Assembly: GCA_030220185.1 (NCBI GenBank)
Contig: JASPKZ010003423.1
Coordinates: forward strand, 186,001 to 250,000
DNA length: 64,000 bases
Source: Diploptera punctata
Taxonomy: Eukaryota; Arthropoda; Insecta; Blattodea; Blaberidae
Reading direction: 5' to 3'
The position numbers and the translations under genes were made by a program. The notes under the pieces are model-generated. The model was not told where the DNA came from. It was given only the letters and a program-made list of their open reading frames with translations, and made no database searches. This document shows, in pieces, positions 33,222-44,120 of the stretch. The stretch's first letter is position 1; the number at the start of each line of letters is the position of its first letter.

Positions 33222-33425
33222 TCCACTGCTGCGGTCTCGAGGTAGCGTGCTGCCTTGTCACGCAATTGGCCCGGGTTCGATTCCCGGTCGGAACAGGCTC
33301 CTGGGTGAGTTTTTTTTCGGGATTTTTCCTCACCTGTAAGACAAATGTCAGGAAGCTTAGGGCCCAACGGTCCCCGAAATCATCCGGCCATCATCATCAT
33401 CATCATTATCATCAACCTTCACCGG
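33222..33425 (+). mobile_element. SINE1 5' part, joined to LINE-A
   Basis: Head GGTCTCGAGGTAGCGTGCTG, B box GGGTTCGATTCCC, ATC microsatellite, ending CAACCTTCACCGG at 33425. From the next base the sequence is LINE-A. The 3' part of SINE1 is missing. Confidence 0.8.
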
Positions 33426-33647
33426 ATGAACAGGACATGTGACACGAATTGGAAATTAAAGAGGGGCATGGTGGCTTCTTGTAGGAAACCCAGAAGGAAA
33501 ACGCCTACTTGGTAGACCAAGAATGAGGTAGCAGAATAACATTAACTGCGATTTGAGGGAAGTGGATTATACAGGGGATGATTGGAGAGCTTATGTCCGT
33601 GCGTCCATGATCCTCTGTGTTCGATAGAGCAAGTGAGTTAGTTAGTT
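33426..33647 (+). pseudogene. LINE-A 3' end fragment (A5)
   Basis: ATGAACAGGACATGTGACACG matches the RWAGHVAR-coding region; continues through AGACCAAGAATGAGGTAG and GGGATGATTGGAGAGC to GTGAGTTAGTTAGTTAG. Several codons are lost (the LAQDRDVW part). Confidence 0.75.
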
Positions 33648-34077
33648 AGTTAAATCTAATAATACATGTATATGTAGTTTTTTTATGTTTGTATGTAGTT
33701 GCATATTTCTCTAGAGTTAAAAGAATCACGAAGTACTTAAATATCATACAAGGGAAGTCCGAGGACCTAACTTCAGTGTTGATTAGTAAAGATTGATTCC
33801 GGTTTTGAGACTCCAACATGGTAACCTCATTTTTGTTCAATGTATTTGTAAGCTTTACCTTATGGAAGATAAATTCTACTCTATGGTGATGTGTAATCTG
33901 TTATGGTGTTCCTGATTCGACACACATTTACTTGGAGTGGGCCTGTGGCCTCGAGTAGGGGCTACCACCCCTTCTTCAGTTCTATTCTACTCTTATGTTA
34001 ACACAGAGTCTCAGAGCTATGAGGAAGTACGTGAGTGTAACCCAGTGGATCACCACAACCATATTTTTAAACACATG
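33648..34077. other. Unassigned spacer
   Basis: Nothing recognised. Confidence 0.45.
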
Positions 34078-34492
34078 ACTAACTAACTCACTGGCACTAT
34101 GGAACCCGTAGGTTCATGGCCACGCGTACATAAGCTCTCCATAGATTCCTCTCCTGAGCTAATGTTCTCCAATTATTCTCTGTATAATCTACTTCCATCA
34201 AATCTTCATTAGTCTAAAGTTATTCTCCCACCTCATTCTTGGTCTACCAAGGGCGTTTTCCTTCTGGTTTTCCTACAAGAAGCTTGCATGCACGTCTTTC
34301 ATTACCCATTCGTGCCACATGTCCTGCCCATCGCAGTCTACGAGACTTAACTGTTCTTATGAGACTATATCTGGTTTCCTATAAAGCCCATGTAGTTCAC
34401 CGTTATGTAGTTTTTTCCATTCACCTATTGTTCATCTCTCTTTGGTCCAAAAAAATTCCTAAGAACCTTATTCTCAAAAACTCGTAATCATA
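34078..34492 (-). pseudogene. LINE-A 3' end (A6)
   Basis: Minus-strand tail, from CTAACTAACTCACTGGCACT to CCTAAGAACCTTATTCTCAA. It covers the ENKVLRN to NLR-coding interval with scattered indels. Confidence 0.8.
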
Positions 34493-35085
34493 TCGTTTGC
34501 TATGATTATATTAAATAATTATGGGCTAACAAAATTGAGAGGCTCAGCAGTAGATGTATATTGTCGCCACTTGCTTTATGTTGTGGCTGGTATTAGGAAG
34601 CCTCAATCAACACAACGTCCATTTTATGTGCGCATTTCCCAGAGTGATCCATTTGTGTTGGTAATAAATGTCGTATGTAGACATCCAAGGACGTTTCAAA
34701 CACCTTTTGTGATTCTATGCACATAAAATGTGAAGGTTTGACATCAACACGTCGAGCAAATGTGTGCCAAAACATATATTTTGTTTCAGTTTCCTCTGCA
34801 TTCTGAGCAGATTGTGTGTCGCGCAGAAAGATGCGCCACATGTTTCCTTTTCAACACCACATGCAGCAAAGCACTCAAATTTAAATGCAACCAAAACACG
34901 TCTTTCTTTACTTAACAAATCTCAAATTGGGTCTCCATCTGCTACTGTTATCTTCAACAAATAAATCAGCCATCTAATTTGCACTTTTTACTAATTTTAT
35001 TACGACATTTCTATCCTAATTTTTTTAATATTCCTCAATGTTCTGTAACACTAATGTTGAAAAATTGGTTTCAAAGTGCCTATAC
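34493..35085. other. Unassigned segment between two LINE-A copies
   Basis: Overlapping minus-strand frames include KERRVLVAFKFECFAACGVE and KETCGASFCATHNLLRMQ. No family recognised. Base composition is less AT-biased than nearby spacers, so it may be a decayed element or an exon remnant. Confidence 0.3.
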
Positions 35086-35116
35086 TTACTCTTACTTACT
35101 CACTGGCACTATCGAA
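35086..35116 (-). pseudogene. LINE-A (A7), 3' terminal piece
   Basis: CTTACTTACTCACTGGCACTATCGAA is the inverted 3' terminus of LINE-A. The element continues at 35283 (CCCGTAGGTTCATGG); the intervening 166 bp are mitochondrial. Confidence 0.85.
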
Positions 35117-35282
35117 GAGTATAGAAGAGGGGGATTTGCATTAATTTTTTTAGCGGAATATGCGAGAATTTTATTCATGAGAACACTTTTTTTGTGTAAT
35201 TTTTCTTGGATGTGATGTATCTTCCTTATTATTTTATTTGAAATTAAGTTTTATTTCATTTTTATTTATTTGAGTTCGTGGG
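35117..35282 (+). pseudogene. NUMT: nad1 fragment inserted in LINE-A
   Basis: Plus strand in the invertebrate mitochondrial code (AGA=Ser, TGA=Trp): EYSSGGFALIFLAEYA and SILFM, then after a one-base frameshift near 35200 [17 protein letters not shown] and SFLFIWVRG. This is NADH dehydrogenase subunit 1, about 55 codons. On either side LINE-A reads ATCGAA and CCCGTAGG, which are adjacent in intact copies, so the mtDNA piece was inserted without loss of target bases. Confidence 0.93.
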
Positions 35283-36320
35283 CCCGTAGGTTCATGGCTG
35301 CGCGGACATAAGCTCTCCATACATCCCTATACTGAGCTAATGCTTTCCAATCATTCCCTGTATAATCTACTTCCCTCAAATCATAGTTAATGTTGTTCTC
35401 CCACCTCATTCTTGGTCTACCAACTGGGCCCTCTGGCTTTCCTACAAGAAGCTTCCATGCACGTCTTTCATTCCCCATACGCGCAACATGTCCTGCCCAT
35501 CGCAGTCTACGAGACTTAACTGTTCTTATTATATCTGGCTTCCTATAAAGACCATGTAGTTCATTGTTATGTAGTCGTCTCCATTCACCTGTCTGTCCAT
35601 TTCTCTTTGGTCCAAAAATTTTTCCTAAGAACTTTATTCTCAACAACTCAAAATCTCATTTCCTCCCTTAATGTAAGAATCCATGTTTCGCACCCATATA
35701 ATATAACTGGTAGAATAATAGTTTTATATATTTTCAGTTTAACGTTTTTTGAAAAGAGTTGGGACATCAAAAGTCTCTGCAATGCATAATAGCACGCATT
35801 TCCAGAATTGAGCCTATGTTTAATTTCTTTGTGCATCTCATTCCTACTTGTGATTATTGTTCCTAGGTATTTGAATTCAGCCACTTCGTCAAAATTTCCC
35901 TCATTTGCCATTAGCTGTCAATTTCCATTATATAATGCATTTTTACATGTGACCATATATTTAGTTTTATTGATATTTACTTCCAGTCCTAATTCCTTAG
36001 TGTTACTCAATAGTGTGTGCGTGTTGTCCTTTAGTATCTCCTCGCTATCGGCCCAATAGTACTACATCATCAGCATAAACTAACAGCTTATTAATACCAT
36101 TGAGTTGTAGGCCTTCCTCTTCCTTTAAAGATTTGATGGCATGCTCTAGTACAAAATTAAATAGAAGAGGAGATAGTGCATCTCCTTGCTTCAACCCATT
36201 CTGGATTTCAAAAGTGTCCGAAAACTGTTTGCCTACACGCACCCTACTGTTTATGCCATTTAGACACATTCGTATAAGTGTAACTAACTTTTTAGGAATT
36301 CCGATCTCCAGCAGGATAAT
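35283..36320 (-). pseudogene. LINE-A (A7): RT C-terminal half and tail
   Basis: Longest LINE-A copy. Reading minus from 36269: SRVRVGKQFSDTF, then QNGLKQGDALSPLLFNFVLE (RT motif) and LLVYADDVVLLGR (YADD catalytic motif). Next VAEFKYLGTIITSRNEM, LPVILYGCETWILTL, then RLRWAGHVARMGNERRAWKL, VGRPRMRWENNINYDL and WRAYVRAAMNLR. Frameshifts near 35650 and 35910-36050. The endonuclease domain and first RT motifs are missing. Non-LTR retrotransposon; the GTTA-type tail suggests an RTE-like clade but this is unproven. Confidence 0.88.
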
Positions 36321-37667
36321 TAATTATTTACTAAGCCTATAATGCTGACTTTTTAATTAGGTAAATAGGTATATTTTAAAGAATTAAAGGACAAAATAAT
36401 ATAAAGTATATCGGCGAGGCAATGGTGCGCAGCTGCCCCGACTGGAATCCCAGGTTAATATTACTTAATTTCGGGTCAACGTATACAACAAAATAGAAAT
36501 AAGCTGGCATCAGAAGTTGAGTTTCTCCAATTTAACTTTTTTTTTTCAATGTTCGTTTTACAGTACCACACATTCTACAAAACTTAAATTAATGTAATAT
36601 TAATATATTCCTTCTGGCAGTATGATACATAGCGCCCTAAATAATTAAAATGGTTCATCTGTTCTATTGTACAGTTATTAATGCTAATTTTACACCTCAT
36701 GTGGTCTTATGGGGAGATTCATTAAATCCCGCTTGATGTGAAAACAGGTCGAAAGGCCTAATTTTTTAAAATAGAAGAAGAAGAATAAAAATAAATCCCA
36801 TAAACCAAAAAACTGATAATAAATTCGAGGAATTCGCTTAATTTACGCCCTGCGTGGACTTTTTTTTACAATATTAGCCGTTGCTACAAAAATACACAAT
36901 TTGTCATTAAAATTTCAAAGGACATTAATGACAAATTAATGAATAAATCTTTGCATATTAAAGATGTTATTGAAAAAAATTCCTGAATTTATAATTGAAG
37001 CATTCCGACATAAAAACGAAAATCACATTTTGCGATTTTTTGTTTACATATTTCATAATACATTCAACACAAACAACTTAAATTCTCTAAGATGAAGCCA
37101 TTTAATACAAGCTCCATTAAGATGTATGTCTGTATATCTGCATGTGTCTGGATATTGCAAACGGCACATTAAACATAGCATGTAATAAATGAAAATAAAT
37201 ATGCAGAAGGTATGCACTGAATTAACTGCTTTATTTAAGGAAACTTGTTTCCACTGGAAATGCAGACGACATGTGTGGGTTTATAACTACGACTGTATCA
37301 TGTTCTGTCCTCTCACGCCTCTTATGTCTTAATGAAAATATTGCCTTTTACTCCAACTTGTAGGGTAACTCTACATAATTTCGTATAATAGTGGCTATTT
37401 CGATACATATCTGTGAAACTATCTCAAACTCCCATTAATGCAGTCATTATGTTTTCAGAAACAGGAAACATACTGCTGTTTATGTACAAACCGTTAAATT
37501 TACAATCTGCCATGAGGATCGCGTGATCGAAACTGGTTAGAATTTATAGAATGAGTAAAATTTAAGATCGCGCCTTTTTTGGGAGGGTAATTCAAAGTCA
37601 TTGGTTTCAAATCTCATAAAAACACGGCACCTCGAACATTAAATATATATCCTTACCAAGTGCAGTA
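36321..37667. other. Unassigned spacer
   Basis: About 1.3 kb of AT-rich DNA without recognised features. Confidence 0.45.
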
Positions 37668-37984
37668 GTCCCGCGCCACAGTCGAGCGGTTTAAGGCACG
37701 ATGCCTTGGTATAGAGCTCTAGGTTTTGAGGTGGTTCGAGACCCCTCGGGGAAAGCAAATTTCTGATACAATTTCGGCCAATATAAACTCGGTGTCCACT
37801 CAGCATCATGAAGAATTTGGGTACAATAAATAGCGACTCAAGTTATTGAGAAAACTGGCTATAAGATCCAACATGCTGACCACATGTCACCCATACTCTG
37901 GCCAGATGATCGTAAACCTCTATAATTAACACATGTGGATGTGAAGCCAGTAGCTGGCTAATAGGTCTGACGCGACGTGGAGTT
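37668..37984 (+). mobile_element. SINE2 copy
   Basis: Head CCCGCGCCACAGTCGAGCGG (A box), B-box region GTGGTTCGAGACCCC, body CAATATAAACTCGGTGTCC, 3' end GTGAAGCCAGTAGCTGGC and GGTCTGACGCG. Nearly full length. Confidence 0.8.
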
Positions 37985-37987
37985 TTA

Positions 37988-38228
37988 AAAGTAAAGCGAT
38001 TCAACTATAGGTCCTAAGAACCCTTGTAGTTATAGAAGGTTAAGACTCCCAGCTTTCTAGGCAATCGACACAAGACGCCAGCTGAGTTGTCAGCTCTGCG
38101 TGACGGCCACATTTACTCCCAAAATATGTTTCAGGTACTCATTTCCATTATAAGCCAAGTCGACCGAGAGCTCCGGTACCGCCAGAACGTATGAATCTCG
38201 ATCCCTCGGCGTATTTACCTTAACCAAC
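37988..38228 (-). mobile_element. SINE3 copy, tail-to-tail with SINE2
   Basis: Minus-strand copy starting with the 3' end AGTAAAGCGATTCAACTATAGG and continuing CAGCTGAGTTGTCAGCTCTG to AATCTCGATCCCTCGG. The head is damaged. Confidence 0.72.
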
Positions 38229-39062
38229 TATGTTATGGTTTCTCAATGGCAATCATCTAATTAATTCCATCGCACTGTGTTATTCCTAAATGTATCAATG
38301 TAAGTTTCATTTAATAAAAAAAAACAAAGCCTTAATGTTGGGTTTTAACTTTTCCCGCCTAAAATCGGGACTTTTTTATATTAAAATTAAGGATAATAAA
38401 AAATCTAGTCTAGTATCAACTAATTTTCGCAAGCACAATAACAACTTAAACATAATACGACCCAAACTAAAACCATATTCACTTTATAAAAATTTTAAAA
38501 TAAATAAGGAACATCTTCCTTTCGTGTGATAGACCTATGGGTCTGTTACGGTCTCATTCCAACGTTTGAAGGGTCTGCCCAAATAACTCTTGCCTGGTGG
38601 CTGGTAATTTAAGATTTGTCGTGTTATTCTTGTTCGGCTTATTCTTCTTACCTGAGAATTCCAGTTGTTTCTATATTTTTGTACATAAAAACGAACATAT
38701 ATAGGTTAAAATTGTTCAATATACGGAAAATTACGAAACAGAGAAATGTAAATTGAGATGTTAAAAACGGTAAACTTTTGCCACTGAATGCGAGCTGAAA
38801 TATTAACTGAAAAACTGATTAACAAACTCAGGTACAAAGGTCTGGGAATGTGGGAAGAGGGGAAGTCCCCAGCGCGAGACTACGACACGTGCGGGATACG
38901 AGGAGCGCCGTGTGTTATTTTTCATCAGTTGAGTAACTGAGTTACCTCTTTATTCGTGAATTCGGGATTTTACACAATCTCGACTGGCTCCAATCGTTAC
39001 AATACCACCTAAATCGGCTTGTCTGGCAAATCTGCTTTAAGGTAGGCCCACTTACACTTAAT
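38229..39062. other. Unassigned region with a lysine/asparagine-rich open frame
   Basis: Contains a plus-strand 79-codon frame (38290-38529) rich in Lys and Asn. No domain recognised; its content fits AT-rich non-coding DNA. Confidence 0.4.
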
Positions 39063-39071
39063 TAAATAAGA

Positions 39072-39389
39072 TCCATCCATCCATAGTAATACTGCCCGAG
39101 GGCAGGTCTTTCACTGCAATCATAGTATTTTCATGCTATTCATGCGTTGCAGCTTTACTAGGGAATTATAGGTGTGGTAGCTTCCCGTTGCTTTCCACAC
39201 CGGTGAAGGATGATGATGATAGCCGGATGATTTTTGGGGACCGTTGGGCCTTAAGCTTCCTGACATTTGTCTTACAGGTGAGGAAAAATCCCGAAAAAAA
39301 CTCACCTATGAGCCTGTCCCGACCGTGAAACGAATATGGGCCTGCTGCGTAACAAGGCAGCACGCTACCTCGAGACCACAGCGGTGGAC
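39072..39389 (-). mobile_element. SINE1, near full-length with target duplication
   Basis: Minus-strand copy from the CTATGGATGG end to the head GGTCTCGAGGTAGCGTGCTG (minus). Flanked by TAAATAAGA at 39063-39071 and 39390-39398. The B box is damaged. Confidence 0.85.
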
Positions 39390-39564
39390 TAAATAAGACC
39401 AATTTCTCTAATATTCTTATCACTCTAAGATAATAAAACGTTGATACAATTTCAAATTACTATTCTCCAGTTGAGGTATCTCTTCTTACAAACAAAATTA
39501 AAAAGTTTAATTTTCGATTTTATTTATTTATTTTTTCACACGATTTAAGAATTGTTTTATTACA

Positions 39565-39785
39565 AAAGGGTTTAAGAGCGTAAAGATCTCTTCCTTGGGA
39601 GGGGAAGAAATCCGTGGGCCCCATGTTGTATATTTATGGCACACAAAATAATCTCATGAATGAACAAATGAAACCTCTGAGGTATTTTGTCAGTTCTTTC
39701 ATACCCAAATTAGAATAGCGACACTGGTGATCTGGCAGTTAAAGAGGAAAAATACATCGATGGGGAAACGAGTTCCAAACCTTGT
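39565..39785 (+). mobile_element. SINE5 body fragment
   Basis: TTCCTTGGGAGGGGAAGAAATCC, GTGGGCCCCATGTTGTATA and TTTATGGCACACAAAATAA align with the SINE5 body at 54.85 kb. No tRNA-like head. Confidence 0.45.
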
Positions 39786-39944
39786 ATGTAGGCCTATGAG
39801 AGAAACCTACGAAAACTCGTGGAGAATATTCAGAATAATAACTGGAGAGCATAACAGGCTTAATTATTACAAGAAATGAGTAACACTATAGACCTTTAAG
39901 ATAAGAATATTCATCAGACTGGAGAGGACAATAGGCCTAATTAT

Positions 39945-40635
39945 TATTGTATTGAGTAACATTAAGAAATTGGATCTCGAAGGAAACACCAATGAAACTA
40001 AATGTATGGTCGCACGTAGAAATGCGTCATATAATGGAAATATGAGGAACATTTTGAAGAAATGGCTGAATTACAATACCTAAGAAAACTAATTACAAAC
40101 AAGAATGAGGGGACATGAGCTCAGATCTGAAAATGCATGCAATTGCGCATTACAAGATCATCCCAACTTCTCTCAAAAACGTTAAACTAAAAAAAAAAAA
40201 ATGTATACAATTGTAATTCTTCCATTTCTATTACGTATATAGATGCGAAACATTGAATCGTACTTTAAGGAAGGAAAAATTATTACGTGTATTTGATAAT
40301 AAAGTTCATTGGAACTTTTTTGTAGTAAAGAGAGAGACGGACAGACAGGTGAATGAAGAGAACTACATAACAGTCAGCTTCATGATCTTTATGGGAAATC
40401 AGTTGTAATAAGAAGGGTTAAGTCTCGTATACTGCGATGGACAGGACATGTGTCACGAATGGGGAATGGAAGAGGAAGACCAGAGGGAAAGCGCCCAGTA
40501 TGTAGGTCAAGAATGGGTTGGGTAATCTCATTAAGCATGATTTGAAGGAGGTAAATAAATTATACAGAGGACGATTGGAAAATATTAGCTAAAGATGTGG
40601 ATGTGTCCAGGAGGTTGTATAGAAGTACGAGAATA
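39945..40635 (+). pseudogene. LINE-A 3' half, degenerate (A8)
   Basis: Begins in the post-YADD region (CTAAATGTATGGTCGCACGT aligned with A7), passes the EFKYL and YGCETW-coding blocks (near 40050 and 40230) and ends near AGAATAAATTAGTTA. Many stops. Confidence 0.7.
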
Positions 40636-40639
40636 AATT

Positions 40640-40830
40640 AGTTAACCAACGCCGACTGGAGAGAACATATTGATAGAATGCCAGAAAGAAGATTTCCAAA
40701 ATTACTGCTAAATTGTAAACCGCACGCCCACACAGAAGATGGTCTGAACAATTTTAACAATTCTAGCTTTCATGAAACCGGAACGAGCCAACATGCTTAA
40801 TTCCTGGATGATGATGATGATGACCAATGC
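40640..40830 (+). pseudogene. LINE-E type tail
   Basis: Plus strand NADWREHIDRMPERRFPKLL matches the WxxHxxRMxxxRxPK block, followed by a GATGATGATGATGA tail. The GRPRRRW block is lost. Confidence 0.55.
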
Positions 40831-41691
40831 TGAAAAGCTTAATTTCTTACTAACATAGTTGGTATGTACTTTCCATTCCAGGTGACAAAATATTTGGGAA
40901 TAGTTTCTCTGAATCCCCAGAAGATGCCTACCAGTGATATATATATTTTTTTTCAATGTGTAATGTAGTTCCTTTGTGATGTGAATTATTGGTGGAAGCT
41001 GCCCACATGTCTTTGTTAAGTTCATTGAGAAATCTGGTTGCGGGGTCATTGTGCGTTGTGTGGTCACAATAATAAAACTATCAGTTTATCTTGACCTTCT
41101 GACCCGTCACTGTCATCTGGTCTCTCAGCCAAGGCCGTGCCTCCATTATGAACCTGAAGCAGAAGCAGGTCTGCTCACACATAATTTATTTTAAGTGCCT
41201 GTACTGGGCGACAGAGGCGCTGTAAATTTGAAGATTACTTACCCCATATTGATTATTTATGTTAATGTTTCCCAGCAGAGGGTAATGTGAACTCGATGGA
41301 ATTATCTGATATTTCAATGTCCGGAAAATCTGTAACCTTCATCAAGATTGCTAAAATACACCTTGGATCCAGTTCGTCGACCAGACACTTAGCATATTTA
41401 GTATGCACATTTAGCTTGTACGTGGGAGGAAATTCTAGATATTTTAAATACTTGTTTATTTGCCTTCATCTATCCAACTATTTTAAGAACGTAGACTGTC
41501 TCTAGAAATTAGAGAAACACTTTGAACAAAATCATACACACTCTCTCTCTCTCTCCTATATAATTTGTAAAATTATAATCATAGCCTTCATCTACCTATA
41601 ATCTGTAATTATTTGTCTAAATTAAATATAATACCTACTTTACGTAGGTACCTTCGCTCTAACAAAAATATTTTATATTGTATTGTATTGT
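40831..41691. other. Unassigned spacer
   Basis: No recognised feature; short CT run near 41540. Confidence 0.45.
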
Positions 41692-42011
41692 AAGCCTATG
41701 TTTTCCCTTTACAGAGATTTAGGCACTCTCCCCCTACAGGGGACAATTTGAACCATATTAATTTAGTTACACTTGTTATCATATAGATGTCATTTTGAGT
41801 GGTCCGTGGTCAGCGTTCCGCCTCATACTGACATCTAGGGAACCAAGGTAGTACTAGGACGGCAAAATTCGGTAAATTTTGCTTAGAGGCCTTTCCCGGA
41901 GGACTTGCTCCTTGGATTTTTCCGTCCCAAAAAATCCATCGACCCCGGCCGGGTTTGAACCCGCGATTCTTGGGACCAGAGGCAAGGAGCATAACCACTA
42001 GTCCACCGTAA
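41692..42011 (-). mobile_element. SINE4, near full-length
   Basis: Minus strand: head GGTGGACTAGTGGTTATGCTC (A box), then GCGGGTTCAAACCCGGCC (B box), body matching the 7.2-kb copy, ending AGAGATTTAGGCACTCTCC on the plus strand. Confidence 0.82.
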
Positions 42012-42052
42012 TTAAATTGAAAGGCGTTGAATTTGCACTTCATTCTTATAAT

Positions 42053-42054
42053 AG

Positions 42055-42088
<34 letters not shown>

Positions 42089-42090
42089 TA
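42053..42090. repeat. (ATT)n microsatellite
   Basis: About 12 ATT units; the polyasparagine frame on the minus strand is an artefact. Confidence 0.94.
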
Positions 42091-42094
42091 GGAG

Positions 42095-42425
42095 GTTTCG
42101 CAATGTTTAACTTCTTCCTGCGCCCATTTAATCTCCTGTCATTTTCCTCCACCATCTCTCTGACATTCCAATCTCATCGCCCAATCCTTTTTTCTCATAC
42201 TGCTCAAAACACCATCAATTCTTCTTCTATCAAGTGGCATCCATTACAGTGTTCTTCTTGAGAATCTGTCTTGTGTCATTCCTTTTACATGACCATACCA
42301 ATTCATTGTTTTTTATGAAATCCACAATTTAAGTTGAAACATTCATCTTTTGTTTAATTACGCTGTATCTTATTTTATCTCTTCTAGAAATTCCAGCTGA
42401 ACGCCTCCAAAAATTCAGTTTTGCA
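42095..42425 (-). pseudogene. LINE-I C-terminal relic
   Basis: Minus strand shows WKGHVKG-like, HLIEEELMVF and WNVREMVEENDRRLNGRRKK in broken frames, the order expected of a LINE tail. The TTCCGGAGGCGTTCAGCTGG-like upstream end is weak. Confidence 0.45.
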
Positions 42426-42479
42426 AATTTAATTTACTCATTGTCCTAGATTTTAATTCCCGTTATTATTTTAAGTTTT

Positions 42480-42701
42480 ATTATTGTTATAAGATCTATT
42501 ATAAATAATACAAAACGAATAATAAATATTTTCCTTATAATCTTAAGTTATTATCTATTTGCATATATTATATAATTTGACACCAATTTAAATAATATGT
42601 ACCGATTCATTATTCCATTATTTTATTAAAAATATTAAATAAATTAAACTAATGTATCCCTGTCTCTCGTGACAGATAATATGAGAAATCATTCCAAATC
42701 G
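42480..42701 (+). repeat. Repeat X, copy 2, left part
   Basis: TTATTATCTATTTGCATAT and ATTCCATTATTTTATTAAAA align with X1 and X3. Interrupted at ATCATTCCAAATC by a LINE-D tail. Confidence 0.5.
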
Positions 42702-43125
42702 TGTATATCCTTCCGGTTTTGAAGTTTTTAAACCATCAAAAGTGCAGACACACACAAGAATGAAAATCTATAAAGTTCTCGCTAGACCCATAATCTGTTA
42801 TGGCAGTGAACCTTGGACCATCAGAACTCAGGATGGCCCTCATATTACAGCCACGGAGATGAAATTTCTGCGACGAACTGCAGCCTTCTAGACCACCAAA
42901 GAAAATCAACAATAGCCAGAGAATTAAACATCGTACCTATATCTGAATACCTCCAAGAATATAGAAACAATTGGCTAGCCCATATTCAGCGCATGGATCG
43001 TCACAGAATACCAAAACAAATTCTTCACTACATTCCTCGAGGCAGAAGATCTGTGGGTCGACCTTTTCGGAGATGGCGGGAGACCGTAACAGGCCACTGG
43101 GCCTGATACTTGAAAGGCAGATGAT
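42702..43125 (+). pseudogene. LINE-D tail with target duplication
   Basis: Encodes RPIICYGSEPWTIRTQDGPH (the YGSExW landmark), then EYRNNWLAHIQRMDRHRIPK and GRRSVGRPFRRWRETVTG. It ends in a GATGATGATC tail. ATCATTCCAAATC occurs at 42689-42701 and 43126-43138, a 13-bp target duplication in repeat X. Confidence 0.8.
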
Positions 43126-43434
43126 GATCATTCCAAATCCGGGTAGAATTAAAATGTACTGTAAACTTATGGGTGTCCAAAAGTCAATATATCTATAGTT
43201 CACGATGAATCCACTTAACTTTATAATTTATATACCGCCATATATGAAGATCTTTTTAAGGGTAACATTGTCAAATTAAACCACACATGGCGGTTGCTAG
43301 CGTCAATATTTAATTTGAGGTTTCAGGTAAATCCCCACTTGTAATGTTAGGATTTCTCTGGGTTTTAGAGAATACCTTCCTCGTTTATATTGATATCATA
43401 TAGTTTCGGTGTGAAAATATGAAATTGCGACCGC
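43126..43434 (+). repeat. Repeat X, copy 2, middle part
   Basis: CACACATGGCGGTTGCTAGC and TTTCAGGTAAATCCCCACTT align with X1 and X3; interrupted at TAGGCCGATTTTTAAA by LINE-A. Confidence 0.6.
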
Positions 43435-43450
43435 TAGGCCGATTTTTAAA

Positions 43451-43852
43451 AATAAAGTTTTTAGGAAAATTTTGGACCAAAGAGAGATGAACAGACAGGT
43501 GAATGTAGAAAACTACATAACAGTGAACTACATGGTCTTTATAGGAAGCCAGATATAACAAGAACAGTTAAGTCTCGTAGACTGCGATGGGCAGGACATG
43601 TGGCACGAATGGGGAATAAAAGAGGTGCATGGAGGCTTATTGTAGGAAAACCAGAGCGAAAACACCCAGTTGGCAGACCAAGAATGAAGTGGGAGAATAA
43701 CATTAGACTAATTAAGATTTAATGGAAGTACTCGTAGATTATACAGGGAATGATTGGAAAACATTAGTTCAGGATAGGGATGTGTGGAGAGCTTATGTCC
43801 GCGCGGCCATGGACCTACGGGTTTGATAGTGCCAGTGAGTTCGTTAGTTAGT
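43451..43852 (+). pseudogene. LINE-A 3' end (A9) with 16-bp target duplication
   Basis: From AATAAAGTTTTTAGGAAAATT (ENKVLRK coding) to AGTGAGTTCGTTAGTTAGT. Flanked by a perfect 16-bp duplication TAGGCCGATTTTTAAA at 43435-43450 and 43853-43868, in repeat X. This defines both ends of a severely 5'-truncated insertion, consistent with target-primed reverse transcription. Confidence 0.88.
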
Positions 43853-44120
43853 TAGGCCGATTTTTAAATTTTCGTTTCGTTAAAACTCCTACGCCAAATG
43901 TCCGACTTTGCTAGTTTATAACTCGACCTTACTTTTTTAATTGATTGCTAGATGCCAAGTTTAGTTTCGATTAATATAAAATTGCAGCCACTAGACCTTT
44001 CACGATTAGGTTTTGATCATGGTAATTTTTATTGTTTACTAGATATGATCAGTGAAGATTCATTTGTTTTTAATTCATAAGAAGAACTTCAATAACTTCA
44101 TTCCTTCGGAATTCACTAAA
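43853..44120 (+). repeat. Repeat X, copy 2, right part
   Basis: Continues with TTTTCGTTTCGTTAAAACTC and ends near AATAACTTCATTCCTTCGGA, as in X1 and X3. Confidence 0.6.
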
